Part shown: positions 23,620 through 36,703 of the stretch, piece by piece
How positions within the stretch are numbered: the stretch's first letter is position 1
How the letters are laid out: every line of letters starts with the position of its first letter
Assembly: GCA_964019415.1 (NCBI GenBank)
Contig: OZ025870.1
Location: 8,337,915-8,401,914 of the forward strand
Length of the DNA: 64,000 nucleotides
Direction: 5' to 3'
Source of the DNA: Ianthella basta
Lineage: Eukaryota > Porifera > Demospongiae > Verongiida > Ianthellidae
The notes under the pieces: generated by a model
Told to the model about the DNA's origin: nothing
Databases searched by the model: none
The model's input: only the letters and a program-made list of their open reading frames with translations
Made by a program: the position numbers and the translations under genes

Positions 23620-25262
23620 ATTTAAAATTGTCAATCCATCTTAAGTGTGGTCTTCCTTTTGGCCGCTTCCTCTCCATCTCTCCAACAAACACTTTCTTCG
23701 TTGTCTTCTCAAAGCTCATTTCTTCTAGTCTGCCCTTCCAACTCTCCTGCTCCTTTTCACCAGATCCAAAACACCTTCTTGATTCAGCCTTCTCCATACC
23801 TCCATCATTACTAACCATCACTCCCTGGTACTTCATTGTGTCCACCTGCTCAATGACCTCATCTCCTATTTCACTTCAAGCTCTTCCCTGTCCCTTGCTA
23901 CCTTCATCACTTTGGTCTTCCTCCAGTTCATTTTCAATTCCCATTTGTTCAGCATGTCACTGACTGCCTTTAAGTTATGTTGCAGCCCCTCTTTAGAATC
24001 TGCCATTACCACCATGTCATCTGCAAACAGTAGTACACCAACCTCACCAGTAGATAGCTGTACCTCATCCACGAAACTTCCTCTTGCCTCCCTCATAACA
24101 TTGTCCATAAACAGATTAAAGAGCCATGGAGACAGCGTACATCCCTGCCTCACATCCCTGCGTACCTCGAACTCCTCTGATGTTAATCCTCCAACTTTTA
24201 CACATGCCTTACTGCCCACATACAATGCCTGAATAGCCCTAAGGAACTTCCCCTTAATCCCATACTTGTCCAACACTACCCACAACTTCTCCCTACCCAC
24301 ATTGTTGTAGGCTTTCTCCAGATCCACAAATGTCATGTAAGTCTTCTTATTCTTCTCAATTATCTTCTCCACAATTTCCTTCACCACAAGGATTTGATTC
24401 TTACAACCTCTTCCAGTCCTGTAACCTCCTTGCTCATCCATCACTTTAACACCTGTTATGGCTTTCACCCTATTATTCAGTATTATCCGCCCAAACAGCT
24501 TGCCAATAATGCTCAATAGCCTTATTCCCCTATAGATTGCACAATCTAGTGTACTGCTCTTCTTGAAAATAGATATGATTACTGCCCTTATCCAGTCACC
24601 TGGGACCACTCCTTCTCTCCATCTTCACCATGCACTCTACCATCACTTCACCACCTGCTTTTAGCATTTCTGGCACTATCCCACCTATGCCAGGTGCCTT
24701 TCTCATCTTCAACCTCCTTGCACTTCTTCTCACTTCCTCTTTCATTATCTCCAGATCACCTTCTAGTAATTTTGTCGCTCCATTTGGCATGTGCAAACCA
24801 GGCCCATCCATTTCTTGGTACAGCCCTTCAAAATGCTCTTTCCACCTCTTCACAACCTCTTCTCCTTCCAACAGTTTATTATTATTATTGTCATAAACGT
24901 GCGTCACCCCCTTCTCTGTCCTTCTGCTTCCATTCACCTTAGCCCAGAATCTTTGCTGATTACTACTAGCATTCTTCTCCAACTTTCTCCCCAACTTTAC
25001 CCACTCCTCATTATTAGCCCTTCTTACAGCATTCTTTGCCACTAACTTTGCTTTATTGTACATTTGCTTAGCTTCTACCGTGCCAGTATCAAGTAACCTC
25101 TTGTACATGACTTTCTTATTTCTCACTGCACACCTCACTTCCTCGTTCCACCAGTTCGTTCTCTTCACTGCTCTCTTTCTCCTCTTCATAGCCCCACACA
25201 CTCAAGTGGCTGTCTTCGCTAAGCAATCCTTCATCTCCTTCCATGCCAACTCTACATCACAT
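23620..25262 (-). mobile_element. Non-LTR retrotransposon (LINE), 5' truncated
   Basis: Minus-strand reading. Upstream linker frame WWNEEVRCAVRNKK (25201-24596), with one in-frame TGA just before it; it runs on to KAPGIGGIVPEMLKAGG. Then the reverse transcriptase (24609-23866) with FVDLEKAYNNVGREKLW, VRQGCTLSPWLFNLF and the FADDMVVMAD catalytic box, and a C-terminal piece ending KGRPHLRWIDNFK near 23620. The endonuclease part is missing. The reading changes frame near 24600 and 23860, so the copy is inactive but young. The clade is uncertain; the F-DLEKA motif fits RTE/CR1-like LINEs. Confidence 0.85.
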
Positions 25263-25589
25263 ACATGAATAGGTGGCAATGTATATCGACAAAATAAGCA
25301 TTCTCTTTGTTGACCCATATTCACATAATAATTATGTGTCAAAATTTTAGCTATACATAACCTTTATCACAGTTCTGAGGAAATTGCATAACAGGATGTA
25401 TTGACCTTACACTATAATCAACATCATTAGGAGTGTATACACATTAACCCATTATGGTATCAGTTGAAGCAATGAGGAATGCTGCATGTACCTGTGACAA
25501 TTAAGGCTTGCATCGTTCAGGTTCATCAGCAGGGGAGAGCATATTAAGGCTTTTGTAATACACCCATGTCGAATGCATATGGCTACATA

Positions 25590-26500
25590 TACTATTCTGA
25601 TGATCATAGAGGTGGAACAACAATGCCCAATCATTATTGTATTGTTGACTCTGAAGAAGAGGAGTCTTAGACACAGTACTTGGGAGATTGGATTTCACAT
25701 TCAATTTTCCTGACCTTTCTTTGTGCATTTGAAATATACTAACAATGGGTGATTGTACATCTATTTATCACATCAATCATGTGAAAATGGAGTGTTCATG
25801 AGCTACAGTTTCACCATTAGGCATGTTGTTTATATGCTACCTCATGCTGTAAGTTCCAATACTTACGTATGCAGATGCATTACAGTATATATGCACCAGT
25901 GCTATAGTACAGTAAGACTCGGGACCACCTCAGGTGTATGACATATATAGAGTGTTTGCACCAGTCGATGGAAGGAATATATACTACCAGCAGTGCAACT
26001 TGCTGAAGGTCAGGGGACTGGGCACCACCATCAGTACTGATCTGCATCAGCTGGCACAGGATACAGTAACAACATGACTTGCACAAGGCAGTGAAGGTAC
26101 AGTATCTTGTTAGTGAACATGTGGTTTAAGTTGCATGCTGCATGTCCACAGATTTGGACAAAATTGTCACTTGTGGGCATATGAATGCATGCACATGCAA
26201 ACACACACACACGTGTACACACATTACACGCACACACATTAAATCATAGTACAGTCATGTGTACACCTATAATGACTATATACCATATAGACTACTGCTG
26301 TCAATGCCAGCACTATTACCATATATGCACAGCTATTGTAGGCATTGAGCTACAAACAATGAAATTACCAAACAAAATTAATTTCACAATCAATATGCAT
26401 CAGCTACTATAAATCTCTTTATATACCAGGCAGTGGAAAAATGTCATACGTGTTTAATAAGGTTAACCATCACAGCTGTGGTTCCACACATTAGTGACAG
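25590..26500. repeat. Duplicated noncoding block, copy 1
   Basis: Matches 34560-35400 in the same orientation: AAAATGGAGTGTTCATGA, ACAGTTTCAC, the atagagtgttt..gcaactt zone, ACTGCTGTCAATG.CCAGCACTATTA and CCAGGCAGT. Divergence is moderate with indels, so the duplication is older than the ankyrin units. Confidence 0.7.
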
Positions 26501-26816
26501 GTACAGGTGGCATTCTTTGGTTGTGAGGTCTCTCACTTTCAGCTGTACAAAGAGCTTACTGTATGTGGATAGGAGTTGCTACAGCCATTTCTGTAAGTCA
26601 GCTTAAACAAGCTATGAAGTTTTGCTTTCCTGTGTTTACCTACTGGTGCCCATTACGTTGTTCTCACTCACTGTTCCTGTTATCTTGTAACTCAACTCCT
26701 TACTCTATGTAACAATTTCATGCCACTATGCAATGACAATGGTTTGTTCGACCATGTACCCTGTTTCTTTTTTTCTACCAATTCCCAACAGAGCTACAGC
26801 AGAGGAAGTCATCACA

Positions 26817-29800
26817 ATGAAGCCCCTTCTTAGCAAACACAGTCTCCTAACATGTGTACTTTGGCTGCTGGCATGCTGCACTGGAACAACTTGCAAGGAC
26901 TACAGAAGAACCATGTTGGTTAGTACAACAGGAGAGGACAGCCACAGTGTATACTGGACTCCTCAGCAGGTGACCCAGTACACCATACACTGCAACCGTG
27001 TAGGTCGCTGAATTATGCTCTTAAGAACATTCGCAGTGAGACTGTCATTGGCATTGCATGTGGCATCCATGTACTTGAGCCAGTGGGCAGTTCGTCACTT
27101 GGGACACCAGTGGTGAATCTCGCAATAGTGGGTGCTTGTGCAAATGATACAACTCATATTCTGTGCACAAATGGAGCAAACTTGGTATTTTACAATATTC
27201 CAAGTGTTGTGATTAAAATGGTGTCATTCCAAGGCTGTGGTGAACAGCTGCAGCACAGTGCACTTGATTCTGTCCCAGATTCATCGACCCTGTACTTTCA
27301 AAACTGCAAAACAATAATGATTCATCATGTTCTCATTAATATAACTGGCCCTTATGGAAGAGGCAGTGCCTTCATTAGACACAACACCTCAATCACACAT
27401 GGGAATGTAGTCATTGAGTCTGTTTCAATACACCATTCCGGCATTCATAGGAGTGGGCTACACTTTGAAGTTCTAACAGGTGAAACAGGAGATGCACATG
27501 CTTCTCTGGCAAGTGAGAGAGTTCTCTTTGATAATATTGAGGTTTATAATAAAAGAGCCTTCCCTGAATGTGGTCCTACTATGACATTCACAGGCATCAT
27601 CGTCACAGTGGGGGGAGATGGAGGAGGTGGTGAGATTATTGCCCTCAATGTTGCTATTGTCAAGAGTACCACCAGAGGCAGTGGTATATCACTGGCTCGA
27701 CTTGGTAGAGTAAATGATTTTCATGCATACTTCAATGACTGTCAAGTCATAGAGGGCTTGAAGAACAATCATAGGAAGAATAGCACTGAAGAGAGTTGTA
27801 AAACCTATGAGCACCATTCAAGTAATACTGAGAGTGATGCAGCATATCATAGTACTAGTATTAATACTGAAGTCAGAGAAAATTCAATGGAGAATTACAT
27901 ACATATTGACTCTGTTCTTGTAAAAGAGCACACACCTGTTTCAGGCATTTTTTGTCTATTAAAGTTGTAGACCAATCAAGGGAGAATGTGATCACTCTCC
28001 AGAAGGTACAACTGCAAAGGTTTAACAGTTCAGGTGCAAACAGGAGAGGGCTGCAATTAATTGTCACAGGAAGGGCAAAGAGAAATACAATACGTGGAAT
28101 TCACTTAATTTCTCTATGGCACAAAGCATATTTGGGTGGTGGGGGCTATGTTGAGTTCAGTGAACATGCCACTGGAAATTTGCTGACATTGGTAAAGATT
28201 TCACAGAATATAATCATGCCCTCAGGGGGGGGAGGTATTGCTGTTGTTTGCAAGGACTTTGCTAAGCAGAATACGTTCCAGTTATTATTCAAAATTGAGA
28301 ACAGTTTTGCAGAGATGGGAGGTGGTGTTTATATGACATTTCAGGATTCCACAGCCAATAACACAATATGCCTCCTAGTTAGGCTTATGAACAACACAGC
28401 ACACTGTGGAGGAGGCATGCTCAATCAGTTTCAAGACAAATCTGTTGGAAGCACTGTTGATTTACTCATGAGTAGGATTATTGAAAATACACTTCTTCCA
28501 TCAAAGACATATGACATCATGGGTGGAGGCATACATGTAGACTTCTCTACTGTTAATGCTACTTATAGAACGGACAACACTCTCAGTTTTAAATGGTGCA
28601 ACTTTTACTTTAACAGCGCAGGGCAAGGAGTTGGTGGTGGTATATCTGTGCTCCACAAACAGTCGCATTATTGTGGAAACAGTGGAGACACAGTGATTAT
28701 GCAAGATCTATTGCTATTCCATAACACAGCATCAAGTGGAAGTGCATGTTCCTTCCAGTCTTATCCTAATCATGGGAAAACGTTGTTCAGAGGTATCAGA
28801 ATTGGAAGTGTGTTGGCACGTTTGATCCCAGAATTTCAGGAAATGGATACTGAGAGTCTGCAAAATTTAAAGTTGGGTGAGCCACAAGAATGAATAAGCC
28901 ACATGTTTAGTGCAGACAAACAGTCCATGGCAACTATATCAGAGCAGTTGTCACAAGCAATCCTTCCTTCTTTTCAGGCAAAAACCAACACAAATTTGAT
29001 ACTTGTAAAGTCAGTACAGCTTGTAGTAATAGGAAACGTAGGCATCCATTGTGTAGCTTCATCGCAGGGATTGTATGCACTAAATTCACAAATTGTGCTT
29101 GTGGCGGATACATTGGCAGACTTTCTGCACTGTGTTGCTACACATGGTGGCGCTATTGCCTTGTATGGAGAGAGCTACATCAGAATTGGCAAAAATGCAA
29201 GTTTAAAACTTAAATTAAATCATGCCTTTGCCATTTATGCTAGCTCTGCACCTGGGGTGGTGCCGGCATTAGACTGCTTCCTCCAGTATGACCAAGGGGA
29301 AGAGAATAGATGTGTATTCATTTTTTGGCAACGTTGCCAAAGCTGAAGGACAATCAGTTTATGTATCAGACATTCAAAACTGCTTCTCTGGTAGAACACT
29401 GAAGAATATTACCACGCATTTAATAAATAACCCCAATGAGAGTATAATGTTAGTAGCACATTTGTGCAACAAGTGAACTTTACATTTATTTTTAACAGAA
29501 CTTTATACAGCACGTACTACAGACTTCACTCACTCTTAATTCTTTCACAATTGGCAAACAGAGAATGACAAGGGAGATAGTGTCTGGCCCCAATCATGTC
29601 AGCAGTACCGCTGTAGACTGGAGCAAGCTATTGACTTTGTGTTTTACACCTGGCAAACAGAAGAGACTGCCCTATACTGTTGTATATGATGAGCTTGGCA
29701 GTAACATCAGCTCAGTGTTCGCAGTACTAATTAACAAAGTGGACAACTTAGTGCCTGTGGAGCTGAATTCCTTTTCCAAGTTCACTGCTGACTTTACAGT

Positions 29801-31717
29801 CATTCTCCATGGTATTCTACAACAACATGGTATAGCCTATCATTCCCTTTCTAGCAATACAAGCAACAAATCTACAGTAAGTAGACCTCAGCTGGTTCTT
29901 CAGCCATTGGACAACAAAGACCTACTCCTGGTGATGAACATAGAGCTTCCGTGCTGTCCTCCTGGCTATGTCTTTCGATATGGATCAGAAGACATGGGAA
30001 CATGTCACTGTGGGATGACCACTGTGACAGGAATAATAGAATGTGATGAGAATCATCCCGAGGCAATCAGTGCAGTCTTGGAAAGAAAACACTGGGCTGG
30101 ATACCTGCCGTCCAATGACCTCCACAGCTGTGATGGGCAGAAGTTCTTCACTGGACCTTGCCCTCCAGGATACTGTCATACACAGAAGATTATTCTTCAT
30201 GAAAACTACAGCTACTCTCATCAAGAACTTCAAGATCTGGCATGTGGTGAGTCTAGTTGCAAAGGTCTTCTCTGTGGCGACTGCATTGAAGGGAAAGGCA
30301 TCGCAGTGAACTTCAATGGGATAAGACCAGTGTGTGTCAGTTGTGAGGAAGGACTCAGTACAGCGGGAATTGTAGTGTGGATCCTTAGTGAATGGGTGCC
30401 CATGCTCATATTCATGTTTGTCTTGATGCACTTCAACATAGACCTGGTGTCTGGAAAGTTCAACTCATTTCTGCTGTTTTCCCAACTCCTGGCCTTCTCC
30501 ACTATCAGAGCTGATGTTGAGCTAGGACCAGTGCACAATGCATTTGTCAAGATATACCGATTTCTGTATGGTATGTGGAACCTGGACTTCTTTGGCGTGC
30601 TCCTCCCTCCATACTGCCTCACACCACATGCCCACCTAACCCTGCTGCAGACACTGTTTCTTCACTTCTCCATCGGACTGCTTCCACTGACAGTGGCCAT
30701 CACATTGGTGGTTTTGGAGAGATCAGCTGAGAAGTGGATATGCTGTCACCGAGTGGACCAGTGCCTCAGACGGATGAGACGATGGAAGGCAAAGTACTCA
30801 GATGGCATGTCATATGACAGGGCACTTCCTGCCTTCATCATTCTTGGATTCACTCGCATCCTAGTCAGCTCCTTTTACATCTTTGTCAACCAGACCATCA
30901 CAGGGGAGGATGGAGAGAGGAAGGTGGTGGTGTGGTGGCAGGGCTCTGTGCCCTATGGCTCCATACAACACATTGTCTACTTCATATCAGCCATTATCAT
31001 ATTGCAGATGTTTGTCTTTCTGCCCTCCTTTCTTCTTCTCACTCTTCCCATCGGACCTCAGCTGTTTGGCAGACTCATCATAGCTGTGCCATCATTGAGA
31101 AAGTTGCAGGCATGCAGACATTCTGCAGCAATGTCTACACTGACAGATGGGTCTACCACTTTGTCAATGTCTTTCAAGGCTGCTACAAGGAGCATTTCTT
31201 GTCCCTCTACCTCTTCCATCGTATTGTCCACCTCCTTGTGGCTATGTTCATACCTAAAGTTGAAGATGCCCTCCGCACCCAGCTCATCCTGACTGTAGCC
31301 TTGCTGCTGCTTATTACCACCTGCCAGCACTACAACTCACGCAAACTCAACACTCTGGACTCAGCCATCCTTGGTAACCTGGCTCTCATCCTCATCCTGA
31401 ATCTTCACATAACTGATCTCAACACACCCATTGGAATAAGATTATTCTATGCTTCCTTCCAGATGATTCTCATCTACTTAGCTCTCCTGTATCCTGGCAT
31501 TCTACTTGGGACGATGGTTTACTTGGAGTGTAGGCAGTTGAAATACTGCCAGAAACAGGATGATGAAGATCAAAGGGAGGGATATATTGAGGCATTGTTG
31601 GAAGCACCAGCAGAGAGACTTGGAAACTTTGCTCTAGTAACAACACTTCATGCTGGAGAGCCCACCTCTGAGCTTGAGGATGATGATACTGTGACTGAGA
31701 CAGAGACAGAAGCATAG
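26817..31717 (+). pseudogene. Beta-helix / multi-membrane surface protein, pseudogene
   Basis: Order of parts: signal peptide from ATG 26817 (MKPLLSKHSLLTCVLWLLAC). Then a long extracellular region with beta-helix-like repeats rich in GGG turns (GGGGYVEF, GGGGIAVV, MGGGVYMTF, CGGGML, MGGGIHVDF, VGGGISV; 28120-28660). A cysteine-rich stalk (CCPPGY, CHCG, CPPGYCH, CGDC, CVSC; 29950-30345). Then about seven hydrophobic spans (30360-31530) and an acidic cytoplasmic tail ending TETETEA. It resembles large sponge/cnidarian beta-helix plus multi-TM proteins of unknown role. It is not one frame: shifts lie near 27000, at T6 runs near 27950 and 29320, and near 31090; in-frame stops fall at 28891 and 29474. 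Expected length is ~1600 residues. No introns are evident. Confidence 0.75.
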
Positions 31718-32839
31718 ATAGTGTAACATCCATGCACTTTTGACACATTTCACCACATGTTATGTAATAGGCTAATTAATTTGATGCAGTGTAAGCATGT
31801 AATATACTGGAAAGCATATACTAATCCTTACTCAAATCAAGATTACAATTGCATGTGTTTAGTGTCATCATTTTTTTCAGGACCAATTTTTCAGTGACAT
31901 CTCAATACTTTGAGTTGTAATTTTTGTGCAGTCTATAATTATAAGGATATGGCAGTGGTTGTTTGTATGCTGTAATACAAACGAAATGTTGCATTTCTCC
32001 TGAATAGGACCGAATACTGGAAAATGAAGCTTCCCATGAAGAAGCGGAAACTGAACAAAGCAAAATTATGGCTAACCTTGCTTCTGAGCGAAGATGCAGA
32101 GAGAGATGCAGAGATGTAGAGAGCGCACTTAACCTTTTCCCATGTTTCGTTGTCTTCTTCTTCGAATCTTCTTCTCTGACAGCTGTACCGCACAAACCAA
32201 AGGGACAAGGAGAATACTTCTCGCACTATATTGCACCATTTTTGGCAAGATTCATTCTTTTGTAGGTTAGAAGGCAGCATAATTTAGTGCAGAAGACAGC
32301 GCTTGCCATGACGTCGTGTTGCTTGACCAAGCGGGACTGACGCCATTTTCAAAAACTAGAAATAGTAAATTTCTAGAAAAATTGCAAGATGTAGGGATTG
32401 CATAAAAAGGACAGAAACACCTCCTCCATATTACTATGCATGCATACTTTACTGCTTGAAATCACATGCATCGCAAATCCAGCCTGTGCATGCCTGGCAG
32501 CCCAATCAATAATATCGTATATGCCCATAATATTGTGTGCAGGTAATTGCATGACTAATTATGTCAGAATATGTAGCCAATTAATGAATGGAAGGAAGTA
32601 CATGTATGTTACATAGGACAGAATTAATACATGCATACATAAATACATATACTAACAGCCATGTACGTTAAAACAATCAGTCATTTGTGCGCATAGTAAT
32701 GTGATCATTATCTCCTGACTTGCTCGGCTGATAATGCATGGTCTCATTTGTCCAGTGCTGTAGCGCTGGATAAAAAGGTCTCTGTCCTGTGCATTGGTGT
32801 GGTCTACGGCATCATTGACCCTGTAGTGTCTGTAGTATA
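31718..32839. other. Intergenic, possible promoter-like CRE at 32308
   Basis: No gene recognised. ATGACGTCGTG near 32309 and GACTGACGCCATTTTC near 32335 resemble CRE/initiator elements, but no start codon with support follows. A minus-strand 113-codon frame (31939-32280) has no known motif. Confidence 0.3.
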
Positions 32840-33036
<197 letters not shown>

Positions 33037-33885
33037 GTTGTGTGCATGTATCTTTGTGCGTGGCTGTGTGCATGTGTCTTTATGTGTGACTGTGTGTGGG
33101 GGGGGGGGGGAGAAGAGGGCTCAGGAGCTAGAGAGAACAGGTATGCAGTTGCAATAGCATGTGGTTGTAATATGACTTCCTTGTGTCCATATTGCTCTGT
33201 TTGCATGCCTAGCGCCACTGTGTGGGTCTGTATCCAGTGTTTGTGTGCACATGTACAGTATGTGAATATGGCCAGTTCTTAATTGATGGTTCATGAGCCC
33301 TTGCTCATTGGACAGTTGCATCTTATATTTGCGTCTCCTTATGACATAATTATTGCTCTGTTTAGCGAACATTGCAGATTGTTCTCATTGCACACATCTG
33401 TGCACGTGAACATATATACGTATGAGAATCTACACATCACTGCACATAGATTCTACAGCCCCAATTTTAACTATGACACTGCAATTGCAAAAAGCCTCCA
33501 CAGTATGCTTCACATGCAGTAATCACTGTCTAGTCCTGCGTAGGGTATGTGCACTATGTGCACTCTAGTAATGCTTAGATATGTATGCTCCAGTGATGAA
33601 TCCCCACACATTGTTATGCATACACATGAAGGGCTAGTCTAAGGGTTATCCAGTCACATATCGCAGCCACGTTTAAGAGTGGTAGCAATGGAAAAGCAAA
33701 CATGTGACCTCACCCATAGCCTCACACTTCTATTGCACTGTGCATTCATGGCAGTGACAAACAACCTGCTACTGCTTACTTTCAGTTACAAGTCTACAAA
33801 CAAGAAGTGTATGACTATTCACCATGTGCCTTTCATAACACAATAGTCCAAATTCTGCATTTTCACTACAATTCATGCATACTTT

Positions 33886-34149
33886 CTATCGTGCACATAC
33901 TGCACTGATCAAGAACATGATGAACCAACCATCACGGGTGTGAGGCACAGAGCAATCCACTTTCTCTGTGAGACGCAGCACTACAGCAATGGCGGACACA
34001 AAGTTTGCTACTGGGTTGTATTCCAAGTAGCTACGTATATACAGAGACCACCCAAAGGTTTCTAGCTTGCTGGTGATTTGATCATTTCCAACACTTACAG
34101 ACTTAGTAATAATAATTATTGGTGAAATGTCCAGGACCAGCTTTTAAAG
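33886..34149 (-). CDS. Candidate exon of an unknown gene
   Basis: An 87-codon open frame on the minus strand with sensible composition: SVGNDQITSKLETFGWSLYI, then YLEYNPVANFVSAIAVVLRL, then CSVPHTRDGWFIMFLISA. It can end at TAG (plus-strand cta at 33886-33888) or at a gtatgt donor after the last A. The start would be an acceptor near 34146 (ttaaaag). I do not recognise the family. It lies upstream of a duplicated block whose other copy lies beside the Death-domain gene. Confidence 0.4.
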
Positions 34150-34559
34150 TCGAAAACATGTTTAGCTTAATAAAATTAATACAGAATATGTAGAATGGAC
34201 AAGCCTGTGTACATGTACATATTATTACATCGGTGGTAATGTATAGACTAAATCAGCATTCTATTTATGATGCTCACATTGGCTTAAAGGTAATCATCGA
34301 CCTTGCACTTGGTAACAGCATAATTATGGAGTATTATGGAGTATATATAGGTATGCCCATAACATATATACATTGCCCTTATGAGGGTCAGTGCATGTGA
34401 AGACAAAGAGGATTTGCTGTAGCTGTGACAAGGCTTGTACTGGGTGTATAGATACTTCATTGGTATGAGAGAGCATGTGGCTTGTGTACAGTATATAATG
34501 TATCCATGTCTCATACATACAACTGTACAGGTAATTATTATGTTACCTGTTTGTCAAGT

Positions 34560-35400
34560 AGACAGAACAATAGTGCACAGAAATTACATGTATTGTTGAC
34601 CCTGAATGAGATAACATAATGCTGGAATTCACATTCAACATTATACTGATCACGAGCATTCACTTTGTATAGACTGTAACAATGGACAATTGTACGTCTA
34701 TCTATCACATCAATGATGCGAAAATGGAGTGTTCATGAACTACAGTTTCACTACATACCCGATGTTATGAATTATTACCGGGTATAGCTATAGAATTGAT
34801 GCTTTGCTCAGCCTGTTATTAGTGGAAGGAGCAAGGCTGCGTATATGTTAATTATATGCTACCACATGCACACTGTAAGTTCCAGTACGTATGTGTATGC
34901 AGTATATGCGCCAATGCCATATAGGTAAAGATCATCAGTGCAGGTTGCAAGTGCAAGACATAGAGTGTTTATGCTAGTTGCATGATGGTAGGAATAACAC
35001 CAGCAGTACAAATGCAAGTTGCTGAAATGAAGGTTCAGGGGACCATGCAGGCACTTGCATTGATAATGATCTGCACAGTCACAAGCAGGTGCAGGACACA
35101 GGATATAGTAACATGACTGCATGTACAAGGCAGTGAAGGCACAGCTGTGAATACCTACATAGGATATAGACTATTGCTGTCAATGGCCAGCACTATTAGC
35201 ATACATGCAGCTATATAATATTGTATGTACTAGAGCAACAAACTCTGAAATTGCCAAACAAATTTTCACATTCAGTGTGCATCAACACTATGAAACATCA
35301 TAATTATACCAGGCAGTTGAAGTATGTCATGTATGTATGGTCCCTTCACAGCTCTGGATTCACTCATCAGGGACTGATCAGTTGGCATTATATATCTAAA
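34560..35400. repeat. Duplicated noncoding block, copy 2
   Basis: Partner of 25590-26500. The short candidate reading frame of copy 1 at 26444-26542 is not kept in frame here, so the block is best viewed as noncoding. Confidence 0.7.
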
Positions 35401-35829
35401 TATAATATTGTTTATCAATATTATACTGCATGCATTGCTCTTAGACTGGGAGTTATGCATTGTCAATGAACGTACAAGTATCATTTGCATGCAATAGCAA
35501 TGATGTGATGTGATAGGAGGAGGACAGACAATTTGACTTTTTCACTGTCTACTGACACTATCTTAACTACAGCTGTGCCTGTGCTACATGGACCTCACTA
35601 TAGTGTTCTCTATATCTTAGATATGGTGGCAACTGTAAATGTGGCAAGAACGCGGACGGAACAACTTTAACCCAAATTTTGGCTCAACCATGTTACTAAT
35701 GCTATGTCTCTTTGTAATAGTAATCCAACCACATTTTCTGAGCATCCATTCAAAACTGAAGAAGTAATTTGGTAACAAACAATTGTGCATTAAGTTCATT
35801 ATAATAAGATGAAATAACCTCTGCATATG

Positions 35830-36295
35830 GACAGGTGGAGGAAATTTTCTCTCCAACAGCGTCAGCTTCGATTCATGATCAGGGTAGCTAATTATGGTAA
35901 ACTCCTCACATAATGTTTAACATAGCTAGCTAGCTAACTAGCTAGTTAGCTGACTGTGGCAGCAGCTTTCATTACCACTGTACATGCATGCACATCTGAA
36001 AGCTTTGCAGTTTATAGCTATAAGTTGTGTTCTAGAAGTAGAGTACATAGTTTGGAAGACTAGTACTTGCATAAGAAAAGAAGTCAGCTAGCTATCTAGC
36101 TAGCTAACTCAGCTATAGCCAGAGAGGTAATCTGCATTATGTTTAGGGCAAGGGAAAACTTCCACTTGTGTTGGCTATAGTAAGTTGTTAGCAATAATAC
36201 AAACTTTGGACGTGAAGGAAGTAACTGTCATGCTGCAGGAACGCAAAAGGAACGATTGATATTGCGCAATCCCAAGTGTTTCGCCCTGCCCATAC
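35830..36295 (+). promoter_or_regulatory. Duplicated upstream region, copy 2 (before gene 2)
   Basis: Partner of 19830-20340, ending a few bases before the first ATG of the CARD exon at 36300. The same TATTGCGCAATCCCAAGTGT block lies 30-40 nt before the ATG. This suggests the block carries the transcription start of both genes. Confidence 0.6.
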
Positions 36296-36299
36296 GGAA

Positions 36300-36703
36300 A
36301 TGGAGGCTACGAAGGCGCACCGAAAGCAAATCCGGATAAGTGCAATTGTTGCCAAATTTCTGCAGAATTGTAGAAAGTTATATTCACAGACGTCGAATAT
36401 TCGCGAGTCAGTGACAAGTCTAAAGCTGAAAACGAGTCTGTGGTAGACGAACTGTTTGAGATCATTTTGTGTAAAGAAGACGATGACTTTGCTACAATTT
36501 GTTCAGCTTTGAGATCTGACGGATACGAAGAATTGGTGGCGAGGCTGGAAGAGACGCAATGGCAAAGAAAAGCCCAAATGTTGTGACAAATGATCAAGAA
36601 TTGTATGTGAAAGTGGAACAAGCTCGGAATGAACCGGCAAAAGCAGAAAGCTCGCCTACAAGCCGTTTCCCAGACGGAATAGAAGAGCATTCTCGGGATA
36701 GAG
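36300..36703 (+). CDS. Gene 2 exon 1: first CARD, frame-inconsistent
   Basis: ATG 36300 opens EATKAHRKQIRISAIVAKFL. The CARD continues one frame over with FTDVEYSRVSDK, VVDELFEIILCKEDDDFATI and SALRSDGYEELVARLEE. The linker is in the third frame (SPNVVTNDQELYVKVEQA to EEHSRDR) and ends at a gtacct donor in phase 1, which fits exon 2. Two single-base offsets (near 36370 and 36560) are needed. They may be sequence errors, a null allele, or a sign that translation really starts in exon 3 (MTDWNKK). Confidence 0.55.

Noticed and set aside
24630-25268. Plus-strand open frames rich in Ser/Pro/Leu
   Set aside because: Shadows of the minus-strand LINE reverse transcriptase.
26444-26542. Minus-strand exon candidate (KVRDLTTKECHLYLSLMCGT)
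   Set aside because: It has a plausible acceptor and stop, but the duplicated copy at ~35.33 kb has indels that are not multiples of three, so no coding constraint is seen.
31939-32280. 113-codon minus-strand open frame
   Set aside because: Overlaps other frames, with no recognised domain or splice borders.
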